Origin: Rhodoglobus sp.
GTDB taxonomy: Bacteria > Actinomycetota > Actinomycetes > Actinomycetales > Microbacteriaceae
Length of the DNA: 64,000 nucleotides
Reading direction: 5' to 3'
Assembly (NCBI GenBank): GCA_025463605.1
Contig: JAODAV010000006.1
Location: forward strand, 62,001 to 126,000
The notes beneath the pieces were generated by a model. The model saw only the letters and a list, made by a program, of their open reading frames with translations. It was not told the origin of the DNA and searched no databases. The translations under genes were made by a program, and so were the position numbers. Within the stretch, counting starts at the first letter, position 1. Each line of letters starts with the position of its first letter. Positions 1 through 7,717 of the stretch are shown in pieces.

Positions 1-573
1 CGTGTATCCGCGGTCCACGAGGCCGGCCGAGGACTCGAGAGTCACGTGCTCCCCGTACCCGGTGGCGGCACGCGCCCCGACGAGGGCGATCGATCGCGAG
101 AGTGAGGCGAGCGCGTCATCCGGACCTCTCGTCCAGAGGGCGATGGGCGCGTGCCTCGCGAGGTCGTCGACCGACGTGGGCCAGAGCTCGTCGCCGGGGA
201 CACGCAAGCGAGCGCCGTAGCGAGCCGCTTGTCGCAGCGCGATGAGAGCCGACCCGGAATTCACGCGCGGCTGCCAGCGCTCGATCGCCTGCTGTGCTTC
301 GAGCGCACTGACCGGTGGATTCTCGCCGAATGCGGCGACCAGCTGCTGGGCGCTCCAGCGTTCGACGACCGCCGCGAGCGCCCTCGGCGCCCCCAGCGCG
401 GCGATCGCGAGCCCCGCGATCCCGTCGCCCGGCTCGGCGATTCCCGTCCATGCGGCACGCGCAAACCGGTCTTCGATCGCCGGGCGATCGAGCGCGGCCG
501 TCGCCTCGGTCAATTCGTCGCTCGAGACATCGCGCACGAGCTGCGACACTTCGGCCTCTTTCAATCCGAACAT
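1..573 (-). CDS. dprA: DNA-processing protein DprA/Smf (C-terminal part outside window)
   Basis: The first 191 codons are visible and the gene runs off the left edge of the window. DprA binds incoming single-stranded DNA and loads RecA during natural transformation. The reading frame from ATG at 573 gives an N-terminal helical region. It then gives the start of the DprA Rossmann-like domain, with IALVGARAATGYG at about residues 162-174, the family's nucleotide-binding-fold signature. The start codon lies 2 bp after the comM stop, so it is the last gene of a yraN-comM-dprA operon, an order common in actinobacteria. Assignment rests on the motif and the neighbours. The catalytically uninformative C-terminal half cannot be checked here. 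Confidence 0.9.
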   Translation of the reverse strand, partial: MFGLKEAEVSQLVRDVSSDELTEATAALDRPAIEDRFARAAWTGIAEPGDGIAGLAIAALGAPRALAAVVERWSAQQLVAAFGENPPVSALEAQQAIERWQPRVNSGSALIALRQAARYGARLRVPGDELWPTSVDDLARHAPIALWTRGPDDALASLSRSIALVGARAATGYGEHVTLESSAGLVDRGYT

Positions 574-575
574 GC

Positions 576-2111
576 TCACGTGGATATCGCCCTTCTCAGG
601 TACAGCGCTTGCCCGATCTGGGCCGCGGTCGGCGCGGTCACGCCTTGGAGGTCCGCGAGCGTCCACGCGACCCGAAGCACCCGGTCGTAGCCGCGCATCG
701 TGATTCCGCCTCGCTCAAGAGCGCGGTCGAGAGCTGCGGTGACGGTGTGCGCTAGCCGGACACCCGGTGCGCGCAACCACGAACCAGGCACCTGCGAGTT
801 GAGCCGCCACGGAGTCGCCTGCAGTCGCTCGGCGGCCGCGGCCCTGGCGGCGACCACACGACCTCGCGCCTCTGACGTGGAGACCCGCGGTTGTTCGTGC
901 GAGACCCGAAGCTGGGCCGAGGTGACTCGGTGCACCCGGAACTGGATGTCGATGCGGTCCAGGAGTGGGCCCGACAGGCGACCGATGTACCGTCGCCGGG
1001 CGCTCGGCGGGCACGTACACTCCGAGTCGCGAGCTCCGTACTGGCCGCAGGGACACGGGTTCGCGGCCAGGACGAGCTGGAAACTGCCGGGAAAGTGGGC
1101 GACCCCGTTGGCGCGGTGGATGCTGATTACCCCGGACTCGAGCGGCTGCCGCAGGGTGTCGAGTACGGAAGGGTTGAACTCGGGCGCCTCATCCAGGAAC
1201 AGCACCCCATGGGAGGCCCTCGCTGCTGCACCGGGTCGGATGAGCCCGCTGCCGCCCCCGACGAGCGCTGCTGCCGTAGCCGTGTGGTGCGGACTCTCGA
1301 ACGGCGGCCGAGTAGGCAGAGAGCCACCGACCGGAAGACCGGCGAGTGACCGGATGGAGCTGACCTCGAGCGCGGCTTCGGCATCGAGCGACGGCAGCAG
1401 CCCAGGCAACCGCGCAGCGAGCATCGTCTTGCCGGCGCCCGGCGGGCCGAGAAGGAAGACGTGGTGTCCGCCCGCCGCCGCGACGAGCATCGCTTCCACG
1501 GTCTCCGCGTTGCCGATGACGTCGGCGAGATCGCCCGGGTCGTCGGCGGGGGCATCCCGCACCGAATGCAGGATGGGCTCGACGGGCTCGGGCTCGAAGT
1601 CGCCCCCGTGCCAGATCGCGGCGTCACGCAGCGAGGCCACCGGGATGATCCGCACGCCCGGCACGAGGGATGCCTCATCCGCGTTGCCGGTCGGCACCAT
1701 CACCGTGTCGAATCCCCCGCGACTGGCCGCGAGCACCGCGGGAAGGATGCCGTTGACCGGCCTGAGGCGACCGTCGAGCCCGAGTTCACCGAGGTGCAGC
1801 ACGCGGTCGATGGACTCGGCCCTGACGGACCCGGCGGCAGCGAGAGCCGAGAGCGCGATGCCGAGGTCGAAGACCGATCCGTGCTTGGGAAGGGCTGCGG
1901 GCGACAGATTCACGGTGATCTTGCGCGGAGGCAGCGCGCACCCCGAGTTGGTCGCCGCCGAACGGACGCGGTCTTTCGCCTCGCCGAGAGCGGCATCCGG
2001 GAGGCCGATGAGCACGAAGGCGGGCAGGTTGCTCGAGATGTCCGCCTCGATCTCGACGACGGCGCCCTGCAGCCCGAGCAGCGAGATCGCATAGGTGCGG
2101 CCGATGGGCAT
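576..2111 (-). CDS. comM: YifB/ComM-family Mg-chelatase-like AAA+ ATPase
   Basis: A 511-residue protein of the YifB/ComM family. ComM is a hexameric helicase that promotes branch migration during natural transformation. The N-terminal lon-protease-like fold (about 1-190) is followed by an AAA+ Mg-chelatase domain. Walker A GPPGAGKT lies at 222-229 and Walker B VLFLDEA at 303-309. A cysteine-containing loop NPCPCG lies at 351-356 with two more Cys at about 365 and 367, as is typical for the family. The chosen start MPIGRTYA overlaps the yraN stop by one base (TGATG), which indicates translational coupling. A longer upstream reading in the same frame is rejected because it would run through yraN. 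Length is as expected for full-length members. Confidence 0.95.
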   Translation of the reverse strand: MPIGRTYAISLLGLQGAVVEIEADISSNLPAFVLIGLPDAALGEAKDRVRSAATNSGCALPPRKITVNLSPAALPKHGSVFDLGIALSALAAAGSVRAESIDRVLHLGELGLDGRLRPVNGILPAVLAASRGGFDTVMVPTGNADEASLVPGVRIIPVASLRDAAIWHGGDFEPEPVEPILHSVRDAPADDPGDLADVIGNAETVEAMLVAAAGGHHVFLLGPPGAGKTMLAARLPGLLPSLDAEAALEVSSIRSLAGLPVGGSLPTRPPFESPHHTATAAALVGGGSGLIRPGAAARASHGVLFLDEAPEFNPSVLDTLRQPLESGVISIHRANGVAHFPGSFQLVLAANPCPCGQYGARDSECTCPPSARRRYIGRLSGPLLDRIDIQFRVHRVTSAQLRVSHEQPRVSTSEARGRVVAARAAAAERLQATPWRLNSQVPGSWLRAPGVRLAHTVTAALDRALERGGITMRGYDRVLRVAWTLADLQGVTAPTAAQIGQALYLRRAIST

Positions 2112-2467
2112 CAGAACACCCGCTCGAGATGCTCGACGGTGACCTGCCCCGACCGCGGTGCGATGACGGCGATCGCGTCGATGCGAATGCGGTCGTGGGA
2201 TCCCGCGTGAGCCTCGCACCACGCGGCCGCGAGTCGGCGCAGACGAGCGAGCTTGGCAACCGTGATGGATTCGAGCGGATGCCCGAACCCGACGCCCGAG
2301 CGCGTCTTGACCTCCACGAAGACCGTCTCGGCCCCGTCGCGCGCGACGAGGTCGATCTCGCCCTGGCCGCACCGCCAATTGCGGTCGACGATGCGAAGTC
2401 CGCGAGCCTCCAGATGGCGGGCCGCTATAGCCTCACCCCGCCTGCCGAGTGCATCCTTCGCCGCCAT
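2111..2467 (-). CDS. yraN: YraN/UPF0102 family predicted endonuclease-fold protein
   Basis: A 118-residue protein of the UPF0102 family with a restriction-endonuclease-like fold. Its cellular role is not firmly established, though it is nearly always next to comM/dprA. Family features are visible. GRRGEAIAARHLEARG opens the protein, and the putative metal-binding core GEIDLVARD is followed by VFVEVKTR, which matches the D...ExK pattern of PD-(D/E)XK nucleases. The start MAAKDALGRRGE was chosen over an upstream Met 17 codons earlier because the family begins just before the GxxGE motif. Its stop overlaps the comM start by one base. Confidence 0.9.
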   Translation of the reverse strand: MAAKDALGRRGEAIAARHLEARGLRIVDRNWRCGQGEIDLVARDGAETVFVEVKTRSGVGFGHPLESITVAKLARLRRLAAAWCEAHAGSHDRIRIDAIAVIAPRSGQVTVEHLERVF

Positions 2468-2587
2468 GCACCAAGGGTGGAGCGCCGCGGCCGTCGGCGA
2501 CGCCGGCGGGACCTGCACTGTGGCGGGGTGTGGCTACTGCCTCGCTGGGGAGGATTAGCTGAACCGGGAAGACCGGCCGAAGTTGCC

Positions 2588-3028
2588 CTACTTCAGGTGC
2601 CCGCGAATCTCCCCGCCCGGGAACGCCGCTGTGTGCACGTTCACGTAGTAGTCGCCGGGGCTTTCTGAGATGGCTTGCAGGAGCGCGGCATCCGCGGTCG
2701 TGCAGGTCTCCACTGTCCACGTCGTTCCGGTGCCCACTTCGAGCGGGATGACCACCGGGCCGGCGACCTTGCGCTCCCCGACGTGGATGTGAGCGGCGAC
2801 AGCATCACCCGACAGGTTGCGGGCCGTGAGGGTGTAGCACAGCTCGCTGCCGTCGATCGTGTAGCTGAAGAAGCCGCTCGCGCCCGTATTGGCCCCGGTG
2901 GTCTCCTGCCCGTTGTTCAGCGGAATGGCCGGCGCCGCGGTGGCGGCCGTACCACCCGCCAATGCCAGAGCGAGCGCTGCGCATGCTGCGACACCCAACC
3001 GGATGCCGCCTTCCTTTGCGATTTGCAT
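2588..3028 (-). CDS. secreted CHRD-domain protein
   Basis: A 146-residue exported protein. Residues 1-31 form a Sec signal peptide, with a basic start, a hydrophobic Ala/Leu core and an AxA-type cleavage site near TAAPA. The mature part is a single CHRD domain (as in chordin), recognisable from NNGQETTGANTGASG near its start, then TARNLSGDAVAAHIHVG, and the closing VNVHTAAFPGGEIRGHL. CHRD domains occur in many bacterial secreted proteins; their function is unknown. The start has a strong Shine-Dalgarno (AAGGAGG, 6-7 bases upstream) and its own promoter-like sequence (separate entry). It interrupts the otherwise conserved DUF2469-yraN junction, so it is probably a lineage-specific insertion. 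Confidence 0.85.
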   Translation of the reverse strand: MQIAKEGGIRLGVAACAALALALAGGTAATAAPAIPLNNGQETTGANTGASGFFSYTIDGSELCYTLTARNLSGDAVAAHIHVGERKVAGPVVIPLEVGTGTTWTVETCTTADAALLQAISESPGDYYVNVHTAAFPGGEIRGHLK

Positions 3029-3061
3029 CTTCCGAACCTCCTTGTCTGAGCCCCAAGGGGG

Positions 3062-3090
3062 ACGCTACGCCCGCGAATCAGGGCATGCAA
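3062..3090 (-). promoter_or_regulatory. candidate sigma-70-type promoter for the CHRD protein
   Basis: On the minus strand TTGCAT (3090-3085) and TAGCGT (3067-3062) are separated by 17 bp, a fair match to actinobacterial -35/-10 elements. Transcription would start near 3055, giving a leader of about 27 nt that contains the strong AAGGAGG site. It lies immediately downstream of the DUF2469 stop. Confidence 0.5.
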
Positions 3091-3103
3091 GGGGTGCGAA
3101 AGG

Positions 3104-3427
3104 CTACTCGTCGAGCGCTAGTTCCTTGGGAAGCTCGAGCTCTTTGGCACTGAGCTCCTCGACGTTGACGTCTTTGAAGGTGAGCACGCGCACACTTTTC
3201 ACGAAACGATCCGAGCGGTAGACATCCCACACCCATACGTCGTTCATGGTGAGTTCGAAGTAGAAGTCGTGCTCGGTGTCCTGGCGCACCAGCTCGACCT
3301 CGTTGGCGAGGTAGAAGCGACGCTCCGTCTCGACGACGAAGCGGAACTGGCTGACGACGTCGCGGTATTCGCGATACAGGGCCAGCTCGACCTCGCGGTC
3401 GTAGTCTTCGAACTCGTCTTCATCCAT
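3104..3427 (-). CDS. DUF2469 family protein
   Basis: A 107-residue acidic soluble protein of the actinobacteria-specific DUF2469 family, whose function is unknown. The start MDEDEFEDYDREVELALYREY is the family's usual beginning, and 107 residues is close to its usual length. An in-frame upstream extension of 55 residues is low-complexity Arg/Ser-rich and overlaps rnhB, so it was rejected. The family is almost always found just downstream of rnhB, as here (25 bp), within the rplS-lepB-rnhB operon. Confidence 0.9.
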   Translation of the reverse strand: MDEDEFEDYDREVELALYREYRDVVSQFRFVVETERRFYLANEVELVRQDTEHDFYFELTMNDVWVWDVYRSDRFVKSVRVLTFKDVNVEELSAKELELPKELALDE

Positions 3428-3452
3428 GCTGCGGACAAGTCTAGACCGGGAC

Positions 3453-4112
3453 TCAGAACAGCGTCGGCGGTCTCTCGTGCAACCAGGTCTGCCGGTGCCA
3501 CTCGCTCGGCCCGAGTTCGTCGATCGCGGCGTAGTGCCCAGCCGACGCGTAGCCCTTGTTGCCCTTCCAGCCATAGCCGGGAATCGTGTCATCCGCTTCG
3601 ATCATGATTCGGTCGCGGTGCACCTTGGCGATGACGGATGCCGCAGCCACCGAAGCACAATCCCTGTCAGCCTTGACGAGGGTTCGCACTCGCGGCGCAC
3701 CCGGCGCGTGGGGGGTGAGCCAGTCGTGCGAGCCGTCCAGCAGCACGACGGCCTCGTCGACGGGAGCGCCGGCATCCCGCAGCTGTTGAAGCGCCCGGCT
3801 TCCCGCGAGCCCCAGCGCGGAGATGATGCCGATCGCGTCGACCTCGAGCGCCGACGCGAGGCCCACTGCGGCGAACAGAGACCACTTGTGGGCGAGTGGC
3901 GAGAGCTCCTCGCGGCGCTTCTCGCTGAGCATCTTGGAGTCCCGCAAGCCCGCCGGATGCGCCTTCACGCCCACACCGACGACCGAGAACCCCACCGCGA
4001 CTGGGCCCGCGATCGCGCCGCGACCCACCTCGTCGCATCCGATCACGAACCGCACACCCTCCCGATGCATGGAGCGCTCCACGCGAAGTGTCGGGTCTGC
4101 GACGGTCATCAT
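3453..4112 (-). CDS. rnhB: ribonuclease HII
   Basis: A 219-residue RNase HII, which removes the RNA strand of RNA-DNA hybrids and cuts at misincorporated ribonucleotides. The acidic active-site residues are visible: D27 and E28 in VIGCDEVGRG, an Asp in LLDGSHDW, and the Asp of KADRDCASVAAASVIAKVHRD. The C-terminal W-K-G-N-K-G-Y motif is present. Two adjacent ATG codons (4112 and 4109) could both start translation. The first lies 2 bp after the lepB stop, so the two genes are translationally linked; a longer upstream frame would run into lepB. Confidence 0.95.
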   Translation of the reverse strand: MMTVADPTLRVERSMHREGVRFVIGCDEVGRGAIAGPVAVGFSVVGVGVKAHPAGLRDSKMLSEKRREELSPLAHKWSLFAAVGLASALEVDAIGIISALGLAGSRALQQLRDAGAPVDEAVVLLDGSHDWLTPHAPGAPRVRTLVKADRDCASVAAASVIAKVHRDRIMIEADDTIPGYGWKGNKGYASAGHYAAIDELGPSEWHRQTWLHERPPTLF

Positions 4113-4114
4113 GG

Positions 4115-4867
4115 CTACTTGCGGTCCACGTCGTGGAAGGTCACCGGATAGTTGTCGAGCCACGTCCAGCGATCAACGGGCCAGCTGATGAGCAGGGCGC
4201 GCCCCACGACGTTGTCGATCGGGACGAAGCCACCGGTCGGATCGTTGCGATGGAAGGCGGAGTCGGCCGAGTTGTAGCGATTGTCGCCCATGACCCAGAT
4301 CGAGTCCTCCGGCACTGTGACCTCGAAGTCGTCGCGCGTCACCTTCGTGACGTCGTCGGGGAGGTTGATGTACGGCTCGTCGAGGGGAACACCGTTGACG
4401 GTGAGCTGCCCGAAGTCGTTGCAACAGATGACGGTGTCTCCGGGGAGGCCGATCACGCGCTTGATGAGGTGATCGTTGCTGTCGGGGGCGCTCAGTCCCA
4501 CGAAGGCGAGCACGGCATCCACGCCGCCGACGAACCAGTTCACCGGCTGCTCGACGGTCGGCGTGAGCCATCCGCCCGGGTCTTTGAAGACAACGACGTC
4601 TCCGTGCTCGATCGGCATCAGGTCGGGCTCGAGCTGGTTGACGATGATGCGGTCATCGATGTGGAGGGTCTCCTCCATGGACGACGACGGAATGTAGAAC
4701 GAGCGGATCAGGAACGTCTTGATCAGGAACGAGATGAGCAGCGCCGCCAGGAAGATGAGCAGCACGTCGCGAACGAATATCTTCCAGCCGCGGCGCTTGC
4801 GCTGTGGCCGCGAATCCGTGTGATCCGACGCCGGATTGGCGGCCGCATCCTGTGTTTCCTGTGTCAT
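4115..4867 (-). CDS. lepB: type I signal peptidase
   Basis: A 250-residue type I signal peptidase, the membrane serine protease that removes Sec and Tat signal peptides on the outer face of the membrane. A basic cytoplasmic N-terminus is followed by one transmembrane segment (about 34-55). The catalytic Ser63 lies in PSSSMEETL and the general-base Lys136 in LIKRVIGLPGD. The SPase box VMGDNRYNSADS lies near the C-terminus. The start codon is 6 bp downstream of a strong hairpin that ends the rplS unit (separate entry), and the sequence resembling a ribosome-binding site (AGGGG) abuts the hairpin's 3' arm. Confidence 0.95.
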   Translation of the reverse strand: MTQETQDAAANPASDHTDSRPQRKRRGWKIFVRDVLLIFLAALLISFLIKTFLIRSFYIPSSSMEETLHIDDRIIVNQLEPDLMPIEHGDVVVFKDPGGWLTPTVEQPVNWFVGGVDAVLAFVGLSAPDSNDHLIKRVIGLPGDTVICCNDFGQLTVNGVPLDEPYINLPDDVTKVTRDDFEVTVPEDSIWVMGDNRYNSADSAFHRNDPTGGFVPIDNVVGRALLISWPVDRWTWLDNYPVTFHDVDRK

Positions 4868-4873
4868 TAAACC

Positions 4874-4912
4874 CCTGAGCTCCCAGCAAGCATAAGCGGC
4901 TGGGAGCTCAGG
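4874..4912 (-). terminator. 14-bp hairpin between rplS and lepB
   Basis: Perfect 14-bp inverted repeat CCTGAGCTCCCAGC (4874-4887) and GCTGGGAGCTCAGG (4899-4912) with an 11-nt loop. On the minus strand it is followed by GGTTTAATG, where the ATG is the lepB start. It could be a partial terminator or attenuator after rplS, or a structure that hides the lepB ribosome-binding site. The short T-run makes a fully efficient intrinsic terminator less certain. Confidence 0.7.
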
Positions 4913-4954
4913 AAAGCATTCGAAACGCGCTGCCTGAAGCGAAGCGCGACCGAC

Positions 4955-5302
4955 TCAGAAGTCGCGCTTCTCCTTGATCTTGGCCTTCTTGCCACGGAGG
5001 TTGCGCAGGTAGTACAGCTTCGCGCGACGAACGTCACCGCGCGTGACGATCTCGATGTGGTCGATGATGGGCGAGTGCACGGGGAACGTGCGCTCGACGC
5101 CGACCTGGAAGCTGACCTTGCGCACCGTGAAGGTCTCGCGCACGCCCTCACCCGAGCGGCCGATGACGACGCCCTGGAAGACCTGGATGCGGGAGCGGGT
5201 GCCCTCGATGATGTTCACGTGAACCTTGACGTTGTCGCCGGCGCGGAAGTCGGGGATGTTGTCTTTGAGGGATGCTGCATCGACGCTGTCGAGGATGTGC
5301 AT
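4955..5302 (-). CDS. rplS: 50S ribosomal protein L19
   Basis: A 115-residue L19, located at the 30S-50S interface of the ribosome. The family signatures [44 protein letters not shown] and the C-terminal [11 protein letters not shown] are all complete. It heads the rplS-lepB-rnhB-DUF2469 transcript. A 238-bp region upstream, shared with the divergent tetR gene, must hold its promoter; I could not pick a convincing -10/-35 pair there. Confidence 0.98.
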   Translation of the reverse strand: MHILDSVDAASLKDNIPDFRAGDNVKVHVNIIEGTRSRIQVFQGVVIGRSGEGVRETFTVRKVSFQVGVERTFPVHSPIIDHIEIVTRGDVRRAKLYYLRNLRGKKAKIKEKRDF

Positions 5303-5540
5303 GGTGTTTCGCTCTCTGCGCCCGCCACAGGTCGAACGCGTTCTTCAGTGATTCAGAAGATGGGATCGTGGTCGCACAACGCCGGAACCCCTGTGGCAGA
5401 GCCGGATGCAAACACGAAGGGTAATTCTCGCACAGAACCGGCATCGCGTGCCACTCGGGCGAACGCGCCGTAACACTCAGCTTTCCGCATATCTACGCGG
5501 GGTATCGTCATGTGACCCACTGAGCGGAGAGTTTGACCAC

Positions 5541-6182
5541 ATGATCGACAAGGCCGACTTCGTGCCTGCCACGGTACGCACCGAGCCAGTACAACAGAGA
5601 AGCACGGAACGCATCGCCAGCCTCCTCGATGCGGCCGCGGCCCTGATCGACGAGCACGGCATCGACGGCCTCACCACGAGCGATGTTGCGACCCGTTCCG
5701 GTTCTTCGGTGGGAGTGGTCTACCGCTACTTCCCCAACATCCAGTCGCTGCTTCGCGCCCTTGCCGCCCGCAACATGGAGAAGTTCACGGATCGCATCTA
5801 CGCGGCAATGAACGATTCGCCGGCGGAGTGGCTCACCGCTCTCGACTCGACGATCGACGCCTACATCGACCTCACGCGCACGGAGCCGGGCTTTCGAGCG
5901 GTGCGGTTCGGCGACATCATCGACGAGCGGTTCATCCAGCCGGAGCTGACCAACAACAGCCTCCTCGCGGGCAGGTTCAACGAGTTGCTCGTCAAGAAGT
6001 ACGGTCTCGTGCCGTCGGACCAGCTCTCGTTCGATCTCGAGGTGATCGTCGAGATCGCCGATGCGCTTCTGCACCGCGCATTCGTCTATGACAAGCAGGG
6101 CGAGGAGAAGTTCATCGAGAAGCTGCGCTCGATCGTGCGAGAACTGATGGCTTCGCACCGAGCGCTGCCGCCGGCGAGATGA
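5541..6182 (+). CDS. TetR/AcrR-family transcriptional regulator
   Basis: A 213-residue TetR-type repressor. Residues about 25-75 form the DNA-binding domain, with LLDAAAALIDEHGIDGLTTSDVATRSGSSVGVVYRYFPN spanning the helix-turn-helix; the C-terminal half is the ligand-binding/dimerisation domain. The start at 5541 is preceded by GGAGA, and an in-frame upstream extension of 45 codons is rejected as non-homologous-looking. The stop overlaps the next gene, a methionine aminopeptidase, by 4 bp (ATGA), so the two form an operon. The ligand cannot be inferred. A short palindrome GTCA-tg-TGAC at 5507-5516 upstream could be an operator half but is too short to trust. Confidence 0.85.
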   Translation: MIDKADFVPATVRTEPVQQRSTERIASLLDAAAALIDEHGIDGLTTSDVATRSGSSVGVVYRYFPNIQSLLRALAARNMEKFTDRIYAAMNDSPAEWLTALDSTIDAYIDLTRTEPGFRAVRFGDIIDERFIQPELTNNSLLAGRFNELLVKKYGLVPSDQLSFDLEVIVEIADALLHRAFVYDKQGEEKFIEKLRSIVRELMASHRALPPAR

Positions 6183-6967
6183 TCGAACTCCGCACGCCCG
6201 TCGAGATCGAGAGGATGCGCGGCGCGGGCGAGTTCGTCGCGAGCGTTCTCGAGGCGACGGCTGCGGCATCCGGCGTCGGAGTCAACCTGCTCGCGCTGGA
6301 CAGGCTCGCGCACGACCTGATCCGTGCCCGCGGCGCCGAGAGCTGCTACATCGACTATCACCCGTCGTTCGGCGGCTCGCCTTTCGGCAAGGTGCTCTGC
6401 ACGTCGGTCAACGATGCGGCGCTGCACGGCCTCCCGCACGACTACCGGCTGCGCGACGGTGACCTGCTCTCGCTCGACTTCGCAGCCTCCGTGGACGGCT
6501 GGGTCGCCGATTCGGCGATCACGATCGTGGTGGGCACTCCGCGCGACCAGGATCTGCGACTCATCGACGTCACCTCGCGCGCCCTCGACGCCGGCGTGGC
6601 AGCGGCCACCGTGGGCAACCGGATCGGTGACATCTCTGCGGCGATCGGCGATGTCGCCAGGGATGCTGGGCTCAGGGTCAACGTCGACTTCGGCGGTCAC
6701 GGGGTCGGCCGCACCATGCACGGCGATCCGCACGTGCCCAACGATGGCCGACCCGGTCGCGGGCTGCCGCTTCGCGCGGGTCTCGTGTTCGCGATCGAGC
6801 CGTGGTTCATGCTCGGCACGGACCGCATTTTCACGGACAACGACGGCTGGACCCTTCGCAGCGCGGATGGGTCACGCGCCGCACACTTCGAGCACACCGT
6901 CGCGGTCACTGACGATGGGCCCGTCGTGCTGACGGCGCGACGCCAGCAGGACGACATCGGGGCATAG
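6179..6967 (+). CDS. map: type I methionine aminopeptidase
   Basis: A 262-residue type I methionine aminopeptidase that trims N-terminal Met from new proteins. All metal ligands and the catalytic His are present: H83, D100, D111, H174 in GGHGVGR, E207 in AIEPW, and E238 in FEHTV. It lacks the SH3-binding N-terminal zinc region of some actinobacterial MAPs. It is coupled to the TetR gene by an ATGA overlap. This arrangement is unusual for a housekeeping enzyme, whose main copy in actinobacteria is usually beside adk/secY. This copy may therefore be a second, regulated paralogue; that is an inference from context. Confidence 0.9.
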   Translation: MIELRTPVEIERMRGAGEFVASVLEATAAASGVGVNLLALDRLAHDLIRARGAESCYIDYHPSFGGSPFGKVLCTSVNDAALHGLPHDYRLRDGDLLSLDFAASVDGWVADSAITIVVGTPRDQDLRLIDVTSRALDAGVAAATVGNRIGDISAAIGDVARDAGLRVNVDFGGHGVGRTMHGDPHVPNDGRPGRGLPLRAGLVFAIEPWFMLGTDRIFTDNDGWTLRSADGSRAAHFEHTVAVTDDGPVVLTARRQQDDIGA

Positions 6968-7024
6968 GCCTCTCACAGGAGCCGTGGTGCGGCACCGCCG
7001 CCGCGCTCGCGTCGATGTGACGGG

Positions 7025-7708
7025 TTACTGGTCGAGCAGATCGGGTCGCACTCTCTTGGTGCGCTCGAGCTGTTGCTCGCGGCGCCAGGCGGCGATCGCG
7101 CCGTGGTTGCCGCTCAGCAGCACGGGCGGCACCTCGAGTCCGCGCCATTCGGCGGGCTTCGTGTAGCTCGGGTATTCGAGCAGGCCGTCGGAGTGGCTTT
7201 CCTCGACCGAGCTCTCCGGGTTGCCCATGACGCCGGGGATGAGCCGGCCGATCGCCTCGATCATCGCCATGACCGCGACCTCACCGCCGTTGAGCACATA
7301 GTCGCCGAGGCTCACTTCGCGCACGCGTGCTCGCGTCGCCGCGTAGTCGACGACGCGCTGGTCGATGCCTTCGTAGCGTCCGCATCCGAAGACAAGGTGC
7401 TGCTCCGTGGCGAGTTCATGTGCCGTCGCCTGAGTGAAGCGCTCTCCCGCAGCCGACGGGAAGATGATCGTCGTCTGGGGGTCGGTCACGATCGCGTCGA
7501 GCGCCTCACCCCACGGCTCGGGTCGCATGACCATGCCGGCGCCGCCCCCATAGGGCGTGTCATCCACGGTGCGGTGCCGGTCGTGTGTGAATTCGCGAAG
7601 GTCGTGCACTCCGAGGTCGATGATCCCCCGCTCGCGCGCCTTGCCGAGCAGCGAGATGTCGAGCACCCCGAAGAACTCAGGGAAGATCGTCACGATGTCG
7701 ATGCGCAC
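7025..7708 (-). CDS. trmD: tRNA (guanine-N1)-methyltransferase TrmD
   Basis: A 227-residue SPOUT-class methyltransferase that makes m1G37 next to the anticodon using S-adenosylmethionine, preventing +1 frameshifts. The trefoil-knot motifs are clear: YGGGAGMVM at 53-61, GCGRYEGID at 108-116 and [11 protein letters not shown] at 133-143. [23 protein letters not shown] follows and leads into the C-terminal tRNA-binding domain. It is the last gene of rpsP-khpA-rimM-trmD and lies 9 bp after rimM. It converges on the map gene with a 57-bp gap that holds no obvious terminator. Confidence 0.97.
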   Translation of the reverse strand: MRIDIVTIFPEFFGVLDISLLGKARERGIIDLGVHDLREFTHDRHRTVDDTPYGGGAGMVMRPEPWGEALDAIVTDPQTTIIFPSAAGERFTQATAHELATEQHLVFGCGRYEGIDQRVVDYAATRARVREVSLGDYVLNGGEVAVMAMIEAIGRLIPGVMGNPESSVEESHSDGLLEYPSYTKPAEWRGLEVPPVLLSGNHGAIAAWRREQQLERTKRVRPDLLDQ

Positions 7709-7717
7709 GCAGCGACT

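Noticed and set aside
2..755. Plus-strand open frames opposite dprA and the end of comM
   Set aside because: They are Arg/Pro-rich shadows of the minus-strand dprA/comM genes with no ribosome-binding site or recognisable domain; the minus frame shows the DprA signature.
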